From Allacma fusca (lineage: Eukaryota; Arthropoda; Collembola; Symphypleona; Sminthuridae), in assembly GCA_947179485.1 (NCBI GenBank), contig OX359246.1, positions 14,756,001-14,820,000 on the forward strand: a stretch of 64,000 nt of DNA. Reading direction: 5' to 3'. The notes below the pieces were generated by a model, which saw only the letters and a program-made list of their open reading frames with translations, was not told where the DNA came from and searched no databases. The position numbers and the translations under genes were made by a program. Below, piece after piece: positions 47,657 to 60,563 of the stretch (position 1 is its first letter; each line of letters starts with the position of its first letter).

Positions 47657-50600
47657 CTACGAAATAATCTTGTTTAACATGTCTGCTATTCCCAGCTCCT
47701 GGAACCTCTCGCGAAAGCAGTAATGGTTCCCTGGAATCTCAATCACTTCAACTGCGTTCTCGCAGACGTCCCCAAGATTATAATCAGAACTAACTGATAG
47801 ACCTACGTTTGATTCCAACGCCTTTAAAAGAACAGTTTTAGCTTTTACTTTACCCTTGGGGTTATAATTAACCCCACACAATGCTCGTGACATCATAGCG
47901 CACACGCAATCCCTAATCGCTTCCAACTCTACATGGGGATGAGCATTATTTAGTGTTTCTACCACATAACTAATCTTGCCCTCGTCAGTGTTCCTTCCCC
48001 TCAACTCTTCATATATCTGCGGCAAAACGGTTGGTAAGTATTGAGATAGATATGCCATTAAAACCAAGTTCACCCATATCAATTTATCTTCGGTATTGGA
48101 GGAATAATTATCAGCGAAATGTTTCCAGCGAGGACTTCCATCCAGCATAACTAGCAATGACACAGTGTCACTCTGGATTTCCAACCGCAACGCCATTTCA
48201 AACGCAACATTGGCACCAAAAGAGTAACCACAAAACTTATACGGACCTCGTGGTTGTATTTCTCGAATGTTATTCAAATAATAGCTCGCTAGTTTCTCCA
48301 ATGATTCTAAAGGTGCTCCTTTGTCACATTCAATCCCGAAAACCGTTAATACCAATTGGCTAACAAGATATTTCAATGTTTCAATCGTACCGTCAATAGG
48401 ATGAACAACAAATATAATTTCCTTAGATATTTTTAAAGAATTCATTTGTAATATTGACTTCGCTGGCAAGGGCTTTAAAGTTATGGGTTTATTTGAGGTC
48501 AGTTTACTGTTTTCGGAATTTTCGGATGTCTTCACATACGCCTGTGAGTCAATTTCCTCGAGTTTTTGAAAATTAAGCATCGTAAATTCTTTTTGAGATA
48601 GCTCAACATTTGCTCTAGTTTGTATCACTTGCTGCAATTCAGCGACCATTAACGAATCCAAACCTAGTTCCACCAATGGAGTTTTCGGATTTATCCTTTT
48701 GACATCTTTGATTCCCAAAATATTTGCAGCCATGATAACTAAGCTCTTGGTGGTATCTGCCGTTGCAGTTTGCTTTTTATAATAGGAAATAAATGGCGAA
48801 ACAACTGGCTTGTCATCCTGCAAAAATAAATCTAGCGTTTCCAAGCACGATTTCAAACTTTGCGGTGCCAGTCCGTTTACTTTTTTATCTTTCATTGTCC
48901 GATGAAATACTCCGACATCTCCAACTGCACCCCATTGAATCGCCAATGCCGGAAGTTTCTGTGACCATCTTTCTTCGCAGATGCGTTCCATAACAGAATT
49001 GGCAAATCCATAACTAGTCTGGCCAGGATTGCCTCTTGCTGCAACGATACTTGAAAATACCACAAAATATTCAAGCTCAGGAGCAAGTGTCCTCGAAAGA
49101 ATATCCAAATGCAAAGAAGCATCAGCTTTGCATTTAATGACATCTTGGAAGTCTCCTGGACTCTGATTAACAAACATCCCGTCCTTTAGAACCACAGCAA
49201 CGTTGAAAATACCTCCAACTGGACCTAACGTTTTAGCGTTTTCTAACAGCTTCTTGGCTCCCGCATGCAGAGTTACATCAGAGGTATCAAGCAAAACGTT
49301 CACACCTAGAGATTTCCATCTATTTATATGATAATCATGGTAGGTGGAGGGATTTCCGGACCTTGTAGACAGCACCACCTTCTTTCCACTTCGCTCAACT
49401 ATCCAATTGGCCAATTCAAATCCCATTCCACCCAATCCACCAACAATTATCCAGGATTTTTCGGTACCGAAATACGTTAGTGGAATCGCAGAAACGATCG
49501 TTGTCATGCTGTCTTTCTGCTTGATCTGAACCAAAACTTTACCAATGTGCTTTCCTTGACCCATGAATCGAAACGCATCCTCCAATTGATCGTGTTTAAA
49601 CACGTGATACGACAAGGGTTTAATTGCACCGGTTTTCATGGCATCTCTGATAAGAGGTTGTAGCTCATCGATGTCTTTCTTGTTAGGATTTCCTATCAAT
49701 TCGTCAGCTAGAACTCTAAAAATACTGATCCCCTTTGCTAGAATACTCATTCCAATTTTTGTGTCATTCAAAACATCGAATTTCCCAATTTCCAAAAATC
49801 TACCATTTGTTGCTAGACACCGAATCGATGCGTGAATCTTGTCTTGTGCCAAACTATTAAGAACCAAATCCACTCCACGTCCATTCGTGCACGTCTTTAT
49901 GTGACACTCGAACTGTCGAGCCTCTCGAGAATTTGTGAAGCAATCATCTGTTAATACAGGAAACCTGGCTTTCAAAAACTCACGTTTCGCCTTAGTACCA
50001 ACAGTTGTAAATACACGACAATTCATGCTTAGTGCAACTTGTATGGCTGCTTGCCCCACTCCACCAGATCCAGCGTGAATTAAAACTGATTCTCCTGGCT
50101 GCATTTTCCCGCGCAAAATTAATGCTAAGTATACAGTAATGTAAACACATGGTACTGTGGCGGCGTCTTCAAAAGACCAGCTATCCGGGATATCGAAAAT
50201 GGTCTTATTTCTTGGGTCAATTCGTGTAGCTAAGCATTCTGACAATCCCATTCCACAAACACGCCTGTTTTGAAATACCCCTGAAAATTCCAAGCCAATG
50301 ATGCAGTCGGGTCTATCGTATTTTGCAACAGAATCTTGTGCTATCTTTCCACTGGCAAGCATAACGTCTTTGAAATTGAGAGCGGAATAATACACCTCGA
50401 CTAAATCTTTTCTTTCCATTTTCAGAGGGCTCTCAATCCAACTTAAACTTGACAAATCGCCGAGTGTCAATGCGTTAGCATAAGCTATTGATGAATACGT
50501 TTGCTTCAAAAATTCCTCTTTTGGAATTGATAAATTGCAAAACGTACCCCAAGCATTATTTTTGAAAGTATTGAAAACAAGGTCTTTTTGTAGTTGATTT

Positions 50601-52074
50601 TTTAAATTTTCAGACGGTTGACGTATATCCAGGTCCACTGACTCTATTGCATGGAAACACCGAAGTCTTACCGAAGCATATTCTCTTGTCAGGCATTTAG
50701 CAAAACCATTTATTCCAGATTTGTAACATTTCGAAATAAAGTAAATTACATCGGTTTCAACTAGCGCTTCAAGCGACGTTTTTGCAGTTTCAACCCACGA
50801 GTATCCTTTGGTGTCAACATTAATTATTGTTAATGTCAAATAAGGCAAAGGATTTAATTTTCTCAGCCAGTAATAACAACATTCTGTTGCTTCTACCTGG
50901 AAAGGTTTTTCGGAAATAACAGTTAATTCTGCGTAAGACAACGCTTTACCGCTGTAACCCTTATACAGGATAAATCCATCTTGACGTAATGTCTTAATTA
51001 CGTTTGGAATTATATTTGAATCATCAACATACAGAATACTCTGTTCGACCTTGTCAATATCATCCATTGTGACGACCCTGCTCATAGCTGTAGCAATATG
51101 TTCTTCTTCAACAGCTTCATTGGAATTATTAACTAAGCAGAAATCGACTATTGGAAATTTTAGCGCGGCTTTATTAATCACATGTTGTCCAAGCATATTT
51201 GAAGGTGTTTGTAATATTTCCGTGAAGACTAATTTTCTGACTGATAGATTATCCAGCGCTATCTCCACACTAGATTCCAAAGCCGCGGTTTCTGTAAGTA
51301 TTTGAGAGGAGTTCAAATACGGTAGAAATACATGCTCGACTGTTGTCTTTTGCGAAACTTAGACCCCTCAATTCCATCACTACTCGTTCCTAGTTCTTCC
51401 CACGATTTTACATCTATAATGGAGTCAGATGCGGCTAAGTGTTCCATTATTTCGTTGGGATTTATGGTTAGTTTTTGAATACGAAGTGGGACATACAGGT
51501 CACGAGTTGCATTTCGAAGTAAAGTTGCCTGCAATATTGCATCAATAAAGCTCACCCATTCGCCCTGCCATCTCACTTTGGCCCATATTCCGCCAGCATG
51601 TGCTCCCTCAATACCTTGGAAAAGACCAGAATGCCCATAACCACGAAGGTGCATTTCTTTGTAAAAATCTTCTTTGTTAAGACAAGGTCCAGAAATTTTA
51701 ACGTCTTTGCAAATTTGGTAATTGATCATTTCATGCTCCACTGTATTGTCGATATTTCGAACGAGTCCGGAACAAACTATACTGTCAGACTCTGATATTT
51801 CGAACTTCCCACTGCCTGAAAAAATGTTCACAACTAGCTCTGTGTCCTTGGATGCGTTCAGTAATGTCATGCGCTCGAATCGAATATTTTCCAAAACTAC
51901 GGGAAAGTTTTCGAACCGAGATCTACTCTGTTGAGCGAAACACTTCCAGACTAACCACACATAGCCCGTGGCAGGGAACAAATGTTTTCCGTCAACTGTA
52001 TGGCCTTCCAAAAATGAATCCTCTTGATTGCTCAAGTTAAATACAAACTTGATACCTTTCTGCCTCGATATTTC
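47657..52074 (-). pseudogene. Gene B exon 5 (DH to TE), one frame-breaking deletion, long residual ORF
   Basis: The exon opens with DH sequence (GHTVDGKHLFPATGY, FIDAILQ) to about 51340, where about 31 nt present in gene A are missing and the frame breaks. From 51316 to the TAG at 47657 a 1219-codon frame is open. It keeps [20 protein letters not shown] and [34 protein letters not shown] and GNHYCF. Other length changes against A are multiples of three, for example a 9-nt loss in the ACP-TE linker, which suggests the distal part evolved under coding constraint until recently. Confidence 0.85.
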
Positions 52075-52437
52075 CTAAAAAACAAAGTTGCATTATAGAA
52101 GTTGTTTTTTTGGCTTATTGTATCACTGAAATTATTTTGTTCGTGTTATCACAAGTCCTGATGATTTTTGTATTTGGTGGATCCTGTTACCGTAACATTT
52201 CCATTTAGTACTTTATTCTATTTACAATTTTGTTTTACAATTTAACAATTGTTTTGTGTAAATTATGGTCCTAAGAATATTAGTTTACGAGTTTGAAAAC
52301 TCCCCGACTCTTTTCTAAATTTACAAATCTTCCTGTAGTTTTATTGCAACCAGTTTGCGCATACGGTTGAGCAATGGAGTTAAACCAGCGCCGATATGCC
52401 CAAAGCGTTAAATTTATAAGACTGTCCAAAGATTTAC

Positions 52438-53967
52438 CATGCTGTGATGAACAACGTTGTAGGACTCAGAATGATCCCAACGAAGCATGGAGCTGATATT
52501 GGGAGTTGTTGCTCCCACTGGAAATTTTACAGGTTCATACAAAGCCGCAACATCTAAACTCATCCCTGCAATAAAGCTCCTTCCGATGGAGTTAAGAAAA
52601 TATAAACAATTGTCTGGTGATTTGACGTGAATTAAGCCAAGAATTACGGCACTCTTTGATAGTCTTTTTTAAAATTGACTGAAAAAAGCAATGTGGTCCA
52701 ATCTCCAAGACAACTACATGCTCCGGTACATGCTTCATAGTTGGATGAAAATACACTGGGCTGACTCCGTTGTTGACGTAGTAGTCTGCTGAACAATATT
52801 TAGCTAAATCCGTATCCCAGTGTGATTCCAAGTATGAATCGAAGTACTTAACCACTTGTTTGATCTTAATTTCGGATCAGGAATTAGTTTATCCAAAAAT
52901 GTTTTTGCAAGGGTCGCATATTCCTTTACCAACGGAGAATGAAACCCATAGGCGGCTGATCGAACAACTCTCACGAAAACTCCTTTAATCTCTAGTTCGT
53001 TAGTGCATTTTATTATATCATCTGTACATCCAGCAACTGTGACGTTTTCTTCGGCATTGTGAATCGCTGGGTAAATTCCTGGGGGACAAATGTCCTTTGC
53101 ACGTTCCCAAGTTACTCCAACAGAAGCAACCAACCCAGGATTTAAGTTCGATTCCAAGAAAGCGCACGCACGTACATATGAATTCAAAATTGCTTGCTCT
53201 TGCGTTACAGAACCGTCAGCATAACCTGAAGCCACCTCTCCAGTGGAGTGACCGATGATACCATCTGGCTGTATTCCTATGGATCTTTACAAATCAATAA
53301 GTGCCACTTGAATGACTGTTATGGATACGAGTGAGTTTTTGAAATCATCGAATTTTGTAGGATCACCACATTCCAGCAGGTTGATTAGGTCAAACTTGTT
53401 TTTGTTTAGAAATTGAGCTGATGTTTCAACAGATTTTCGAAATGTTTCATATTTGATGAGATCCCGAGCCATACCCGGCCATTGGCTCCCCAGACCAGTC
53501 ACAATAAACCAAATTTTCCGCATTGTGTCCCGCTCTTCCGTATTTAGCTCTGCATTTTCCGATGTAATTACAACATAACCTCTAAACCCATGCCGTGGTG
53601 TGTCAACTTTGGAAATCTCGTGCGTCAGACCCACAAAGGAATGATTTTCCTGATTTTTTATTGTTTTTTGTAAAAACACCTCTACAGCTCCTCGCGTTCG
53701 GCCAGATCCAAGTAATATTAAAGGAGTAGATGGAGTCCAGGTTGTTTTGTCTTCTCGGCGGTCCAGACAAGACATGGACATTTGTACCTCCAAATCCCAT
53801 GGAATTAAATGCTACATATCTGGCATTAAACGGCTGAAGTGTATCTATAACGGTAAGGCGACCGTCCAGCAAACTTGGAATATCTGCATTGGGCGTGTTG
53901 TAATGGAGATTTGCAGGAAGTTGACCAGCGGAATGTGACAACAGTACTTTAACAATACCGCACAATC
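52438..53967 (-). pseudogene. Gene B exon 4 (KS end and MAT), several lesions
   Basis: It aligns with gene A exon 4 throughout, acceptor CAG|GATTG to donor ATG|GTAAAT. It has a 5-nt loss just after FGGTNVH, a TAA in place of a Leu TTA in VALIDL, a 5-nt gain near the STSI segment and a 2-nt loss after FFQSILKKT. The sum (-2) matches the 1530 against 1532 nt lengths. The [14 protein letters not shown] elbow and GFHSPLV are still readable. Confidence 0.85.
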
Positions 53968-54238
53968 CTGAAAATATTAATAATATACTGAATAGGATTT
54001 CTTGGTAGATTTAAAATAATCAATGTAAAATAATCTACTCATATGCACAGTGGTGTTACGACGTCATGGAACTTATACGACAAATGTATACATGCTCCAC
54101 AGTAATTTCAAAATGAACCTGAAAAATGCGATTCTCTCGAAGAGTTTCAGATAGTATTCACGATAGAAGTTTTAAGGATATACGTTTTGAAAAAAGCCAT
54201 TTCGACTAAGAGTTTCAGATGAAATTTGAACCACGTAC

Positions 54239-55023
54239 CAGACACATGTTCCGAGTGTCCCATGTTGGTCTTTACTGAACCAATAGGTAAAGGATATTTT
54301 CGGCCATCACAGAAAACATTTGTAATTGCTGCCAGCTCTTGTGGATCTCCAACCTTAGTACCCGCACCGTGAGCTTCAATATAATCAACCTCTAGTGGAC
54401 TGATTCCAGTGTCTTTGTAGAGTTGTTGCATGACTTTTCCCTGAAGATGCTGGGAGGGGTATGTGATACCCTCTTCTTTGTAACCATCGTTGTTGGTAGT
54501 CGAATGTACTAGAGTACTATAAACCCTTCTTGCAACTTGTCGTTTGCAAATATAAATTGCAACAGTCGCTTCTGCTCGGACGTAGCCATCTGCTGAAGCA
54601 TCAAAAGACTTACATTTGCCGACATTAGATGTCATCTTAAGTTGATGAAAGCATTGGGAGGTCATAGGATCATGGTGGGTAGTACTATATTTTATCTGTT
54701 TTGATACTTGCGACGATTGCTGCGTCACAATAACCAGCCCGAATCGCTTGCAGGGCTTGATGAAGTGCAACAGAACTGGACGAGCAGGCCGCATCAATCG
54801 AGTAGCTCGGACCAACCAAATTGAAAGCATAGGAGATACGATTAGAAAACATGGAACCCGCGTTGCCTAGTGCGACATACTTGTTTACTTTATCGGGGGT
54901 AGCACTTCTGCTCAAAATACCTTGAGCGGAACTGTCGGCTCCTCCAACTACACCCGTTTTGCTTCCTTGTATTGTTAATCCCTGCGTCGACAATAGCCTC
55001 GTAGGTAGTTTCCAACAACAATT
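54239..55023 (-). pseudogene. Gene B exon 3, second copy (3b), frame-disrupted
   Basis: Relative to gene A exon 3 this copy lacks 8 nt after DAGIN, lacks a further 3 nt in GVFVGG and carries an extra 19 nt after AAIVAS, a net +8 nt (785 against 777). The acceptor TTACAG and the donor TCTG|GTACGT are both intact, as are SIDAACSSSS and NMGHSEH when read in their own frames. It preserves the end that copy 3a lacks. Confidence 0.85.
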
Positions 55024-55245
55024 CTGTAAATAAATAAATTTGTGTGTAATATGTGTATTGTAATATGTAATTACTAGCAAATTCTTTAAATGCTAAGTTG
55101 GGATGAGGAAAATATGAACTCAATCATTGTCCGTGGTAATTGGGTAATGCACAATAGATACGGAAAATCAATTTCAATTCAATTGCATCTCAATCTCAAG
55201 TCAACTTCAATGTAATTGACAGCTTCAACTATTGACGATGCTGCT

Positions 55246-55998
55246 TGTTGCTCTTTACTGAACCAATAAGTAAAGGATCTTTCCGGTCGTCACAGAATAC
55301 ATTTGTAATTGCAGCCAGCTCTTGTGGATCTCCAACTTTAGTACCCGTACCGTGAGCTTCAATGTAATCAACCTCTAGTGGACTGATTCCGGTATCTTTG
55401 TAGAGTTCTCGCATGACTTTTTCCTGAAGATGCTGGGAGGGGTATGTGATACCCTCTTCTTTGTAACCATCGTTGTTGGTAGTCGAATGTACTAAAGTAC
55501 CGTAAACTCGTCTTGCAACTTGTCGTTTGCAAATATAAAGTGCAACAGCCGCTTCTGCTCGAACGTAGCCATCGGCTGAAGCATCAAAGGGCTTACATTT
55601 GCCATCAGCGGATGTCATCTTAAGTTGATGAAAGCATTGGGAGGTCAAAGGATCATGGTGGGTGGTACCACTTGCGACGATTGCTGCGTCACAAGAACCA
55701 GCCCTAATCGATTGAAGGGCTTGATGTAGTGCAACGGAGCTGGACGCGCAGGCCGCATCAACCGAATAGCTCGGACCAGTCAAATTGAAAGTATAGGATA
55801 GACGATTTGAAAACATGGAACCCACGTTGCCTAGTAGGCCATACTTGTTTATTTTATCGGGGGTAGCACATCTGCTCATAACAGCTTGAGCGGAACTGTC
55901 GGCTCCTCCCACAAATACACCCGTTCTGCTTCCTTGAATCTCTATTGGGTTAATCCCTGCGTCGACTATAGCCTCGTAGGTGGTTTCCAGCAACAATT
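55246..55998 (-). pseudogene. Gene B exon 3, first copy (3a), truncated at its 3' end
   Basis: The frame is open through most of the KS core, with the nucleophile in SVDAACASSS ([11 protein letters not shown]) and His of EAHGTGT. Similarity to gene A ends abruptly after GSVKSN, so the last 24 nt, the third catalytic residue (His of NMGH) and the GT donor are absent. The acceptor reads ATAG|AATTG, weaker than the TTTACAG of gene A. A second, complementary copy lies 0.2 kb downstream. Confidence 0.85.
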
Positions 55999-57212
55999 CT
56001 ATTAATAAATAAATTGATAAGTGTGATATATATATTGTAGCAGCTATCTGCACTAGCAAAATCTTTAAATACGAACTTGTCCGCCCATAATGCCAGCATA
56101 TTTGGGGCATTTTCATTCGAGGACAATTTGGCATTTCGGGCAGGAACGTGGAATAAGATAGCACAATTTTTACAATTTGGCAGTAGACTTGAAAATGCCT
56201 TGCCAGGTATTTTCATTCTTGTGGTTTTGGATTATGTAACCACGTACCCCTACATTCGTTTATACTGCTGATGGTCGATCAGAGTTCTTTTTTGTTCAAT
56301 TTTAACCCGTGCAGTAATTTTTTGTTTACACAGGTAAACTAAAATTACAATATTCGTGGGAACTGCTTGGATGATGTATTGATTAGTTACACGTATATTG
56401 GTTATTACCAATATTGAGCCATATTTCCAGGAATTAGGGGCAATAATTATATTTTTATTGTGAATATCAACCATGTTATGTTTAAATTGATTTTTATAGG
56501 AAAGATAAATTATATCACGCCACGTCATAGAAATTAAATTAATTTTGCCGTCAATGTTTCTGCAATTAATATGAACGAAGAAGCGAATAACAAGACACTC
56601 ACATTTGTGACATTTGCTTCGCTGTGCTTATATACATTTGGATATTTTGAATCTAAAATAGTGATCCAATTTTGGTGCCTTGAAAATGCCTCAAATGGCC
56701 AAAATCAGGGCAATTTCCAAAGCTGCCTACGAGCCCGAAATTGAGCATGAATTTCTACAGTAAAACTTAGGAAAAAAAGATTTAAAAAAATGTGTTTATT
56801 GCCCCAATTATAGTGTGCATGGAAAACAAAAGGAAAATAAAAGCTGGTTTTTCAACCCTGCATATGGTAAAAACTTTACCTTGGTTTTTAACGGGTTTGG
56901 GCTCTGGAAACAAACGAAAAAAATGAAAACAAACGTCCCAAACAAATACAGTACTGTAAAACTGAATGTAAGAGTTTTAAAATCAAAATCTGAAAGACAA
57001 TAAAGATTGCCACTGGTGTCTAATTATTGATGTATTATTGACACCCTTATTTATAATATATTTACTTAAATTCTTATTAAATCCACGTGATTCTAGTACT
57101 GCAGTCTATTATAGTTTGCTGATTTTATTGCCACAGTTCCCTTTGAAATCATTTCAGTATCCCGTAGAAAAATATTACAGTACTGTTGCAATATTAATAA
57201 TTGTATACTCAC

Positions 57213-57350
57213 TAATTCTGGAATCCAAAGCCCCGGCTTGCTTAGCATGGAGGGTAAAGAACTCTGCGTCAAATTTGTCCAAATCATCCAAAATGGCCAT
57301 GCGTGTAGGTACATCAAACTCTTCCAAATTGTAGCGAAACTGTGCTCCTT
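57213..57350 (-). pseudogene. Gene B exon 2
   Basis: This 138-nt exon is identical in length and phase to gene A exon 2 and encodes an undamaged [20 protein letters not shown]. The acceptor CTAG|AAG and donor A|GTGAGT are intact. Exons 1 and 2 of B therefore show no lesion; decay starts in exon 3. Confidence 0.8.
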
Positions 57351-57800
57351 CTAGAATGTTTTTTAGGTATTTAATCAACTTCATCTACTTGCTTACCATT
57401 GCTTGTCGCAATGAAAATGTTCAAAATTTAAACAATTACTTACAAATAGTAACAATATTTATGAAATTATTAACGTTAAACTGATTTCAAGTGCAGATAT
57501 ATTAAAAGTTTGTTGAGCGTGTTGGCGAAAACCCAAAAATTATCTACTGGTTATGTATAATTTTCTCACAATTAGATACTCCCACTTTTCTGTAAATTAC
57601 CAGAGCTAATTTATCTCCTTTTAATACTAATATTCTAATTTTTAAGTGGGTTCTTAAGCAAAGAATTTATTTACCTTTACTTGGAATAGTTTGGATCTAA
57701 ATTACAGAGGTTTCCCTTTAAAACTCAATTTGAAGCTCTAATATTCTACATTGCTTATTTTTTTACAAAATATTTATAATCGAATATTTTTATAAATTAC

Positions 57801-57927
57801 CCTGAACCATGTCTGTCCCGTCTACCAGATTTTGCCAAAATTCGTCCAAGTTAGCAGATTTGGGAAACCGCCCGGCCATTCCGCTGATGACAATCTCAGA
57901 CTCAAAGTCACAACAGTTGTTCTGCAT
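57801..57927 (-). pseudogene. Gene B exon 1
   Basis: The start ATG at 57927 and the GTAATT donor match gene A exon 1. The encoded 42 residues include [20 protein letters not shown] without damage. It is one codon longer than in A because of a second Cys at position 6. Confidence 0.8.
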
Positions 57928-59678
57928 GATGAAGAGATATGACTTTCCTTTCTAGAAATTATTCCAAATCTAATGTAAAATAACTTTTTTGTAGGGGTGC
58001 GAACAAACTGGAATGTAGACAGTTTTCTAACTGATTGTCGTACGGTTGGAAATCTAACATATGTACCGAATTTTTAATTGCGAATATCATTAGTGAAATA
58101 TCATTAGTGTTTATGAAAAAATGTCCAATCTGAAAACTGATTAGGAAATTCTCAGAGTATATCAGTACATCAGTTACGTGTATGGAATGCTCAGGAGATA
58201 TTCAAGACATGCTTTAAAAAAACCAACCCTCACTATGCACATGTTTGAACTTCATGGATAATAAGTACAAGTTGTTGTTGGATATATTCTCACTTCATTA
58301 GTGTATAGCCAAAGGTATGTTGCGATTAGTGATATTCGTCTGCATGTACCCAAATTTCTTTATATTTCAAAATCCCAAAATCCGAAGGAGAGGAGCTGAC
58401 GAACTCTTGGGTGGGCATTGGGACATTCAGACCAAATAATTAGGTTAAAATTTCCTATGAAACGGCAAGAAAGGCCAGGTTTGAGAGCAGGGATGGATTA
58501 ATAAAATAAATTTTACCCTGGCCCTAAGCCACAAAATTGTTTGTTTTTTCAATGACGTGGATATCCGGGAATATTCGAATAGAGCAACGTTGACACACAG
58601 TGGAAGAATAAAATGTGCCTAGTTTTTCAATTCCAAATTTGGTGTCCAAACATTGTTCTGTTAATAATAATTTTAAAAGGTTGATCTATGTAAATGGGGC
58701 TGGCAGCAAAGCTGCGTTCAAGTATAACTTGAACAGTTCAAGTGCCTATTAAGTTCAAGTCAAGACAAGTACATGCAATTGTTTAACTTGAAGCTTGAAT
58801 GTCAAGTTCGTGTGAAATGATAATTTTAACTTGAATTTTCGTAAAATGGAAGTAGATACTTAAATATAACTTGAGCATTTGTCACTTGAAAGTTATCTAA
58901 ACATTGTATATCCAGTTGCATCCTTACAATCCCGCTACAAAAAATTTCCGGGTTCAAACATTAAGTTCTATAAAATGAATTTGAAAAATTTGTGCTTCAA
59001 GTCAAGTCCCTTTAGATACTTGATTTATCAAGTGTCAGGGCGGATAATTTAAGACAATTTTTCAAGTTCAAATCAAGTCAAGTTGTTTAGAATAACTTGA
59101 CTTGGTTGGCAGCACAGTTTGTTTTGATACTGATTTTGGGCTCCATTGGGGTCAGGATAATTTATGTCCAGAAAGTCTGAATTTTTGTGTTTATTTTATA
59201 GGGGGTGGGTTACATTTTCCTCTTTTATTTTATTATGGGGGTTTTTAATTTGTTTGGAGATTTGCAATGAAAATGTTATCGATGTATGATTGTTAGTTAC
59301 AAAATCACAGACTAGTTTTTAACGAATACTGCATTTTTTGCAAAAAGTAACTTTTAAGTTCAAGCTGGAAAAAATGTAAGCAACACGAAAATGAAAGAAT
59401 GTCATGCTTTATTTATGAGATGGATAAAAATAGGTTTGGTAAACTTCACATTCACAAGGAGTGGAAATGCTAGAAAACCTTGTGACAATCTCCCATTCTT
59501 TCGTTACTCAGTATTCCAAATTCAGGTTAGTTGAGTTCTCATATGTGGGTACCATGGGTATCAAGTAATTGCTCGTAATGATGGGAAAATGTAATTAAAA
59601 GTGATCAGCTTGTAACACACAATCACAATTTTATTGTTGAACAATATACTCCGCTGACAAGATCAAGTAATTAATAAC
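57928..59678. other. Upstream flank of pseudogene B
   Basis: It matches the upstream flank of gene A over the first about 350 bp, then again from about 58660. It contains no gene. No TATA or initiator element could be assigned with confidence. Confidence 0.45.
58705..59125. repeat. CAAGT-rich element, duplicate of 30995-31390
   Basis: The same ends and internal words as copy 1, in the same position relative to the FAS gene, so it was carried along by the segmental duplication. Confidence 0.55.
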
Positions 59679-59686
59679 ACCGAAGT

Positions 59687-60548
59687 CAAGGATGTACATC
59701 CTTCCTCGAAGGATAGGGCTTATACGCATATAAATAGGATAGGCATTAAAATCAAGCTTCGTATGTAGTTAGGATAGAATAGTAAACAAAGTCTTCAGCT
59801 TAAAAAAATAGGAATAGGATAGGCAGCCTTTTGTACTGCAAGTATAAAGGAATATGTATAGGCAGGACTGGGCTTCATATTAATGTTGCCTAAAATATAG
59901 GAAGGATGGAAGGAATCCTCGGATTTAGTGTACATGTATTTCTAATAATAAGACATGCACAATTTTTGAACAATTCTAGATTATTTTCTGGCTCTTTTAA
60001 CGTTGTAAATTCAGTGTGGTTTCTGCGCTTTCTGAATGAACATTCATAAGTACCGTCCATTCTTCTCAACAGCTTTTAAATATTCAATTTTGTTTATTGT
60101 TGCTTAGTTTTTTCTTTTGAAATGTTCCAGCAATATTAAATTTTCCAGACAGACTATTATGTTGAGTCGGAAGTGATTAAAAGATGGATGAAAAAATTAA
60201 TTATGTAATAAACTTATTGCTTGGTCAGTTTTGCTTAAAATGCGGAAATTATCAATTATTAATCTGTTGCTTACACTTTATCGTAATTGCCTTCCTGAGA
60301 TAGTTGGATTTTTATACTGGCTTAAGGAGTATATACATACGTAATGTGCGGACGCAAAAGGAACGCTGTTCATGCACAGAATGAAGTTTATGGGATAGGA
60401 ATAGGCACGTATGCTGCTATTGTATCCTTTATAGGAAATAGTTTCCTTTTTGGAGTTTTCCATTACTATAAATAGGATATGTAGGATGTATTCCTAGTTC
60501 TCATTTGTAGGAAGGTTATAGAAATGCGGACACGTATGTGCATCTTTG
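59687..60548. mobile_element. hAT-like MITE, TAGGATAGG word family
   Basis: The ends CAAGGATGTACA and TGTGCATCTTTG lie between perfect duplications ACCGAAGT (59679-59686 and 60549-60556). The interior is full of ATAGGATAGGCA words near both ends. It is related to 36536-37114 and 62079-63215. Confidence 0.88.
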
Positions 60549-60563
60549 ACCGAAGTTGTTGAT

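Larger units (their letters stand above)
47657..57927 (-). pseudogene. Fatty acid synthase pseudogene (gene B), tandem paralogue of gene A
   Basis: All five exons of gene A have a counterpart in the same order and strand: 57927-57801, 57350-57213, exon 3 twice (55998-55246 and 55023-54239), 53967-52438 and 52074-47657. Exon protein identity to A looks roughly 85-90% by eye. It cannot make a full enzyme. The first exon 3 copy stops 24 nt short and has no donor. The second has a net frame shift. Exon 4 has indels of 5, 5 and 2 nt and an in-frame TAA, and exon 5 lacks about 31 nt early in its course. Splice sites around exons 1, 2, 4 and 5 are kept. The remaining exon 5 frame is open for 1219 codons, so loss of function is probably not ancient. 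A partial product from exon 5 is possible but unsupported. Confidence 0.9.
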
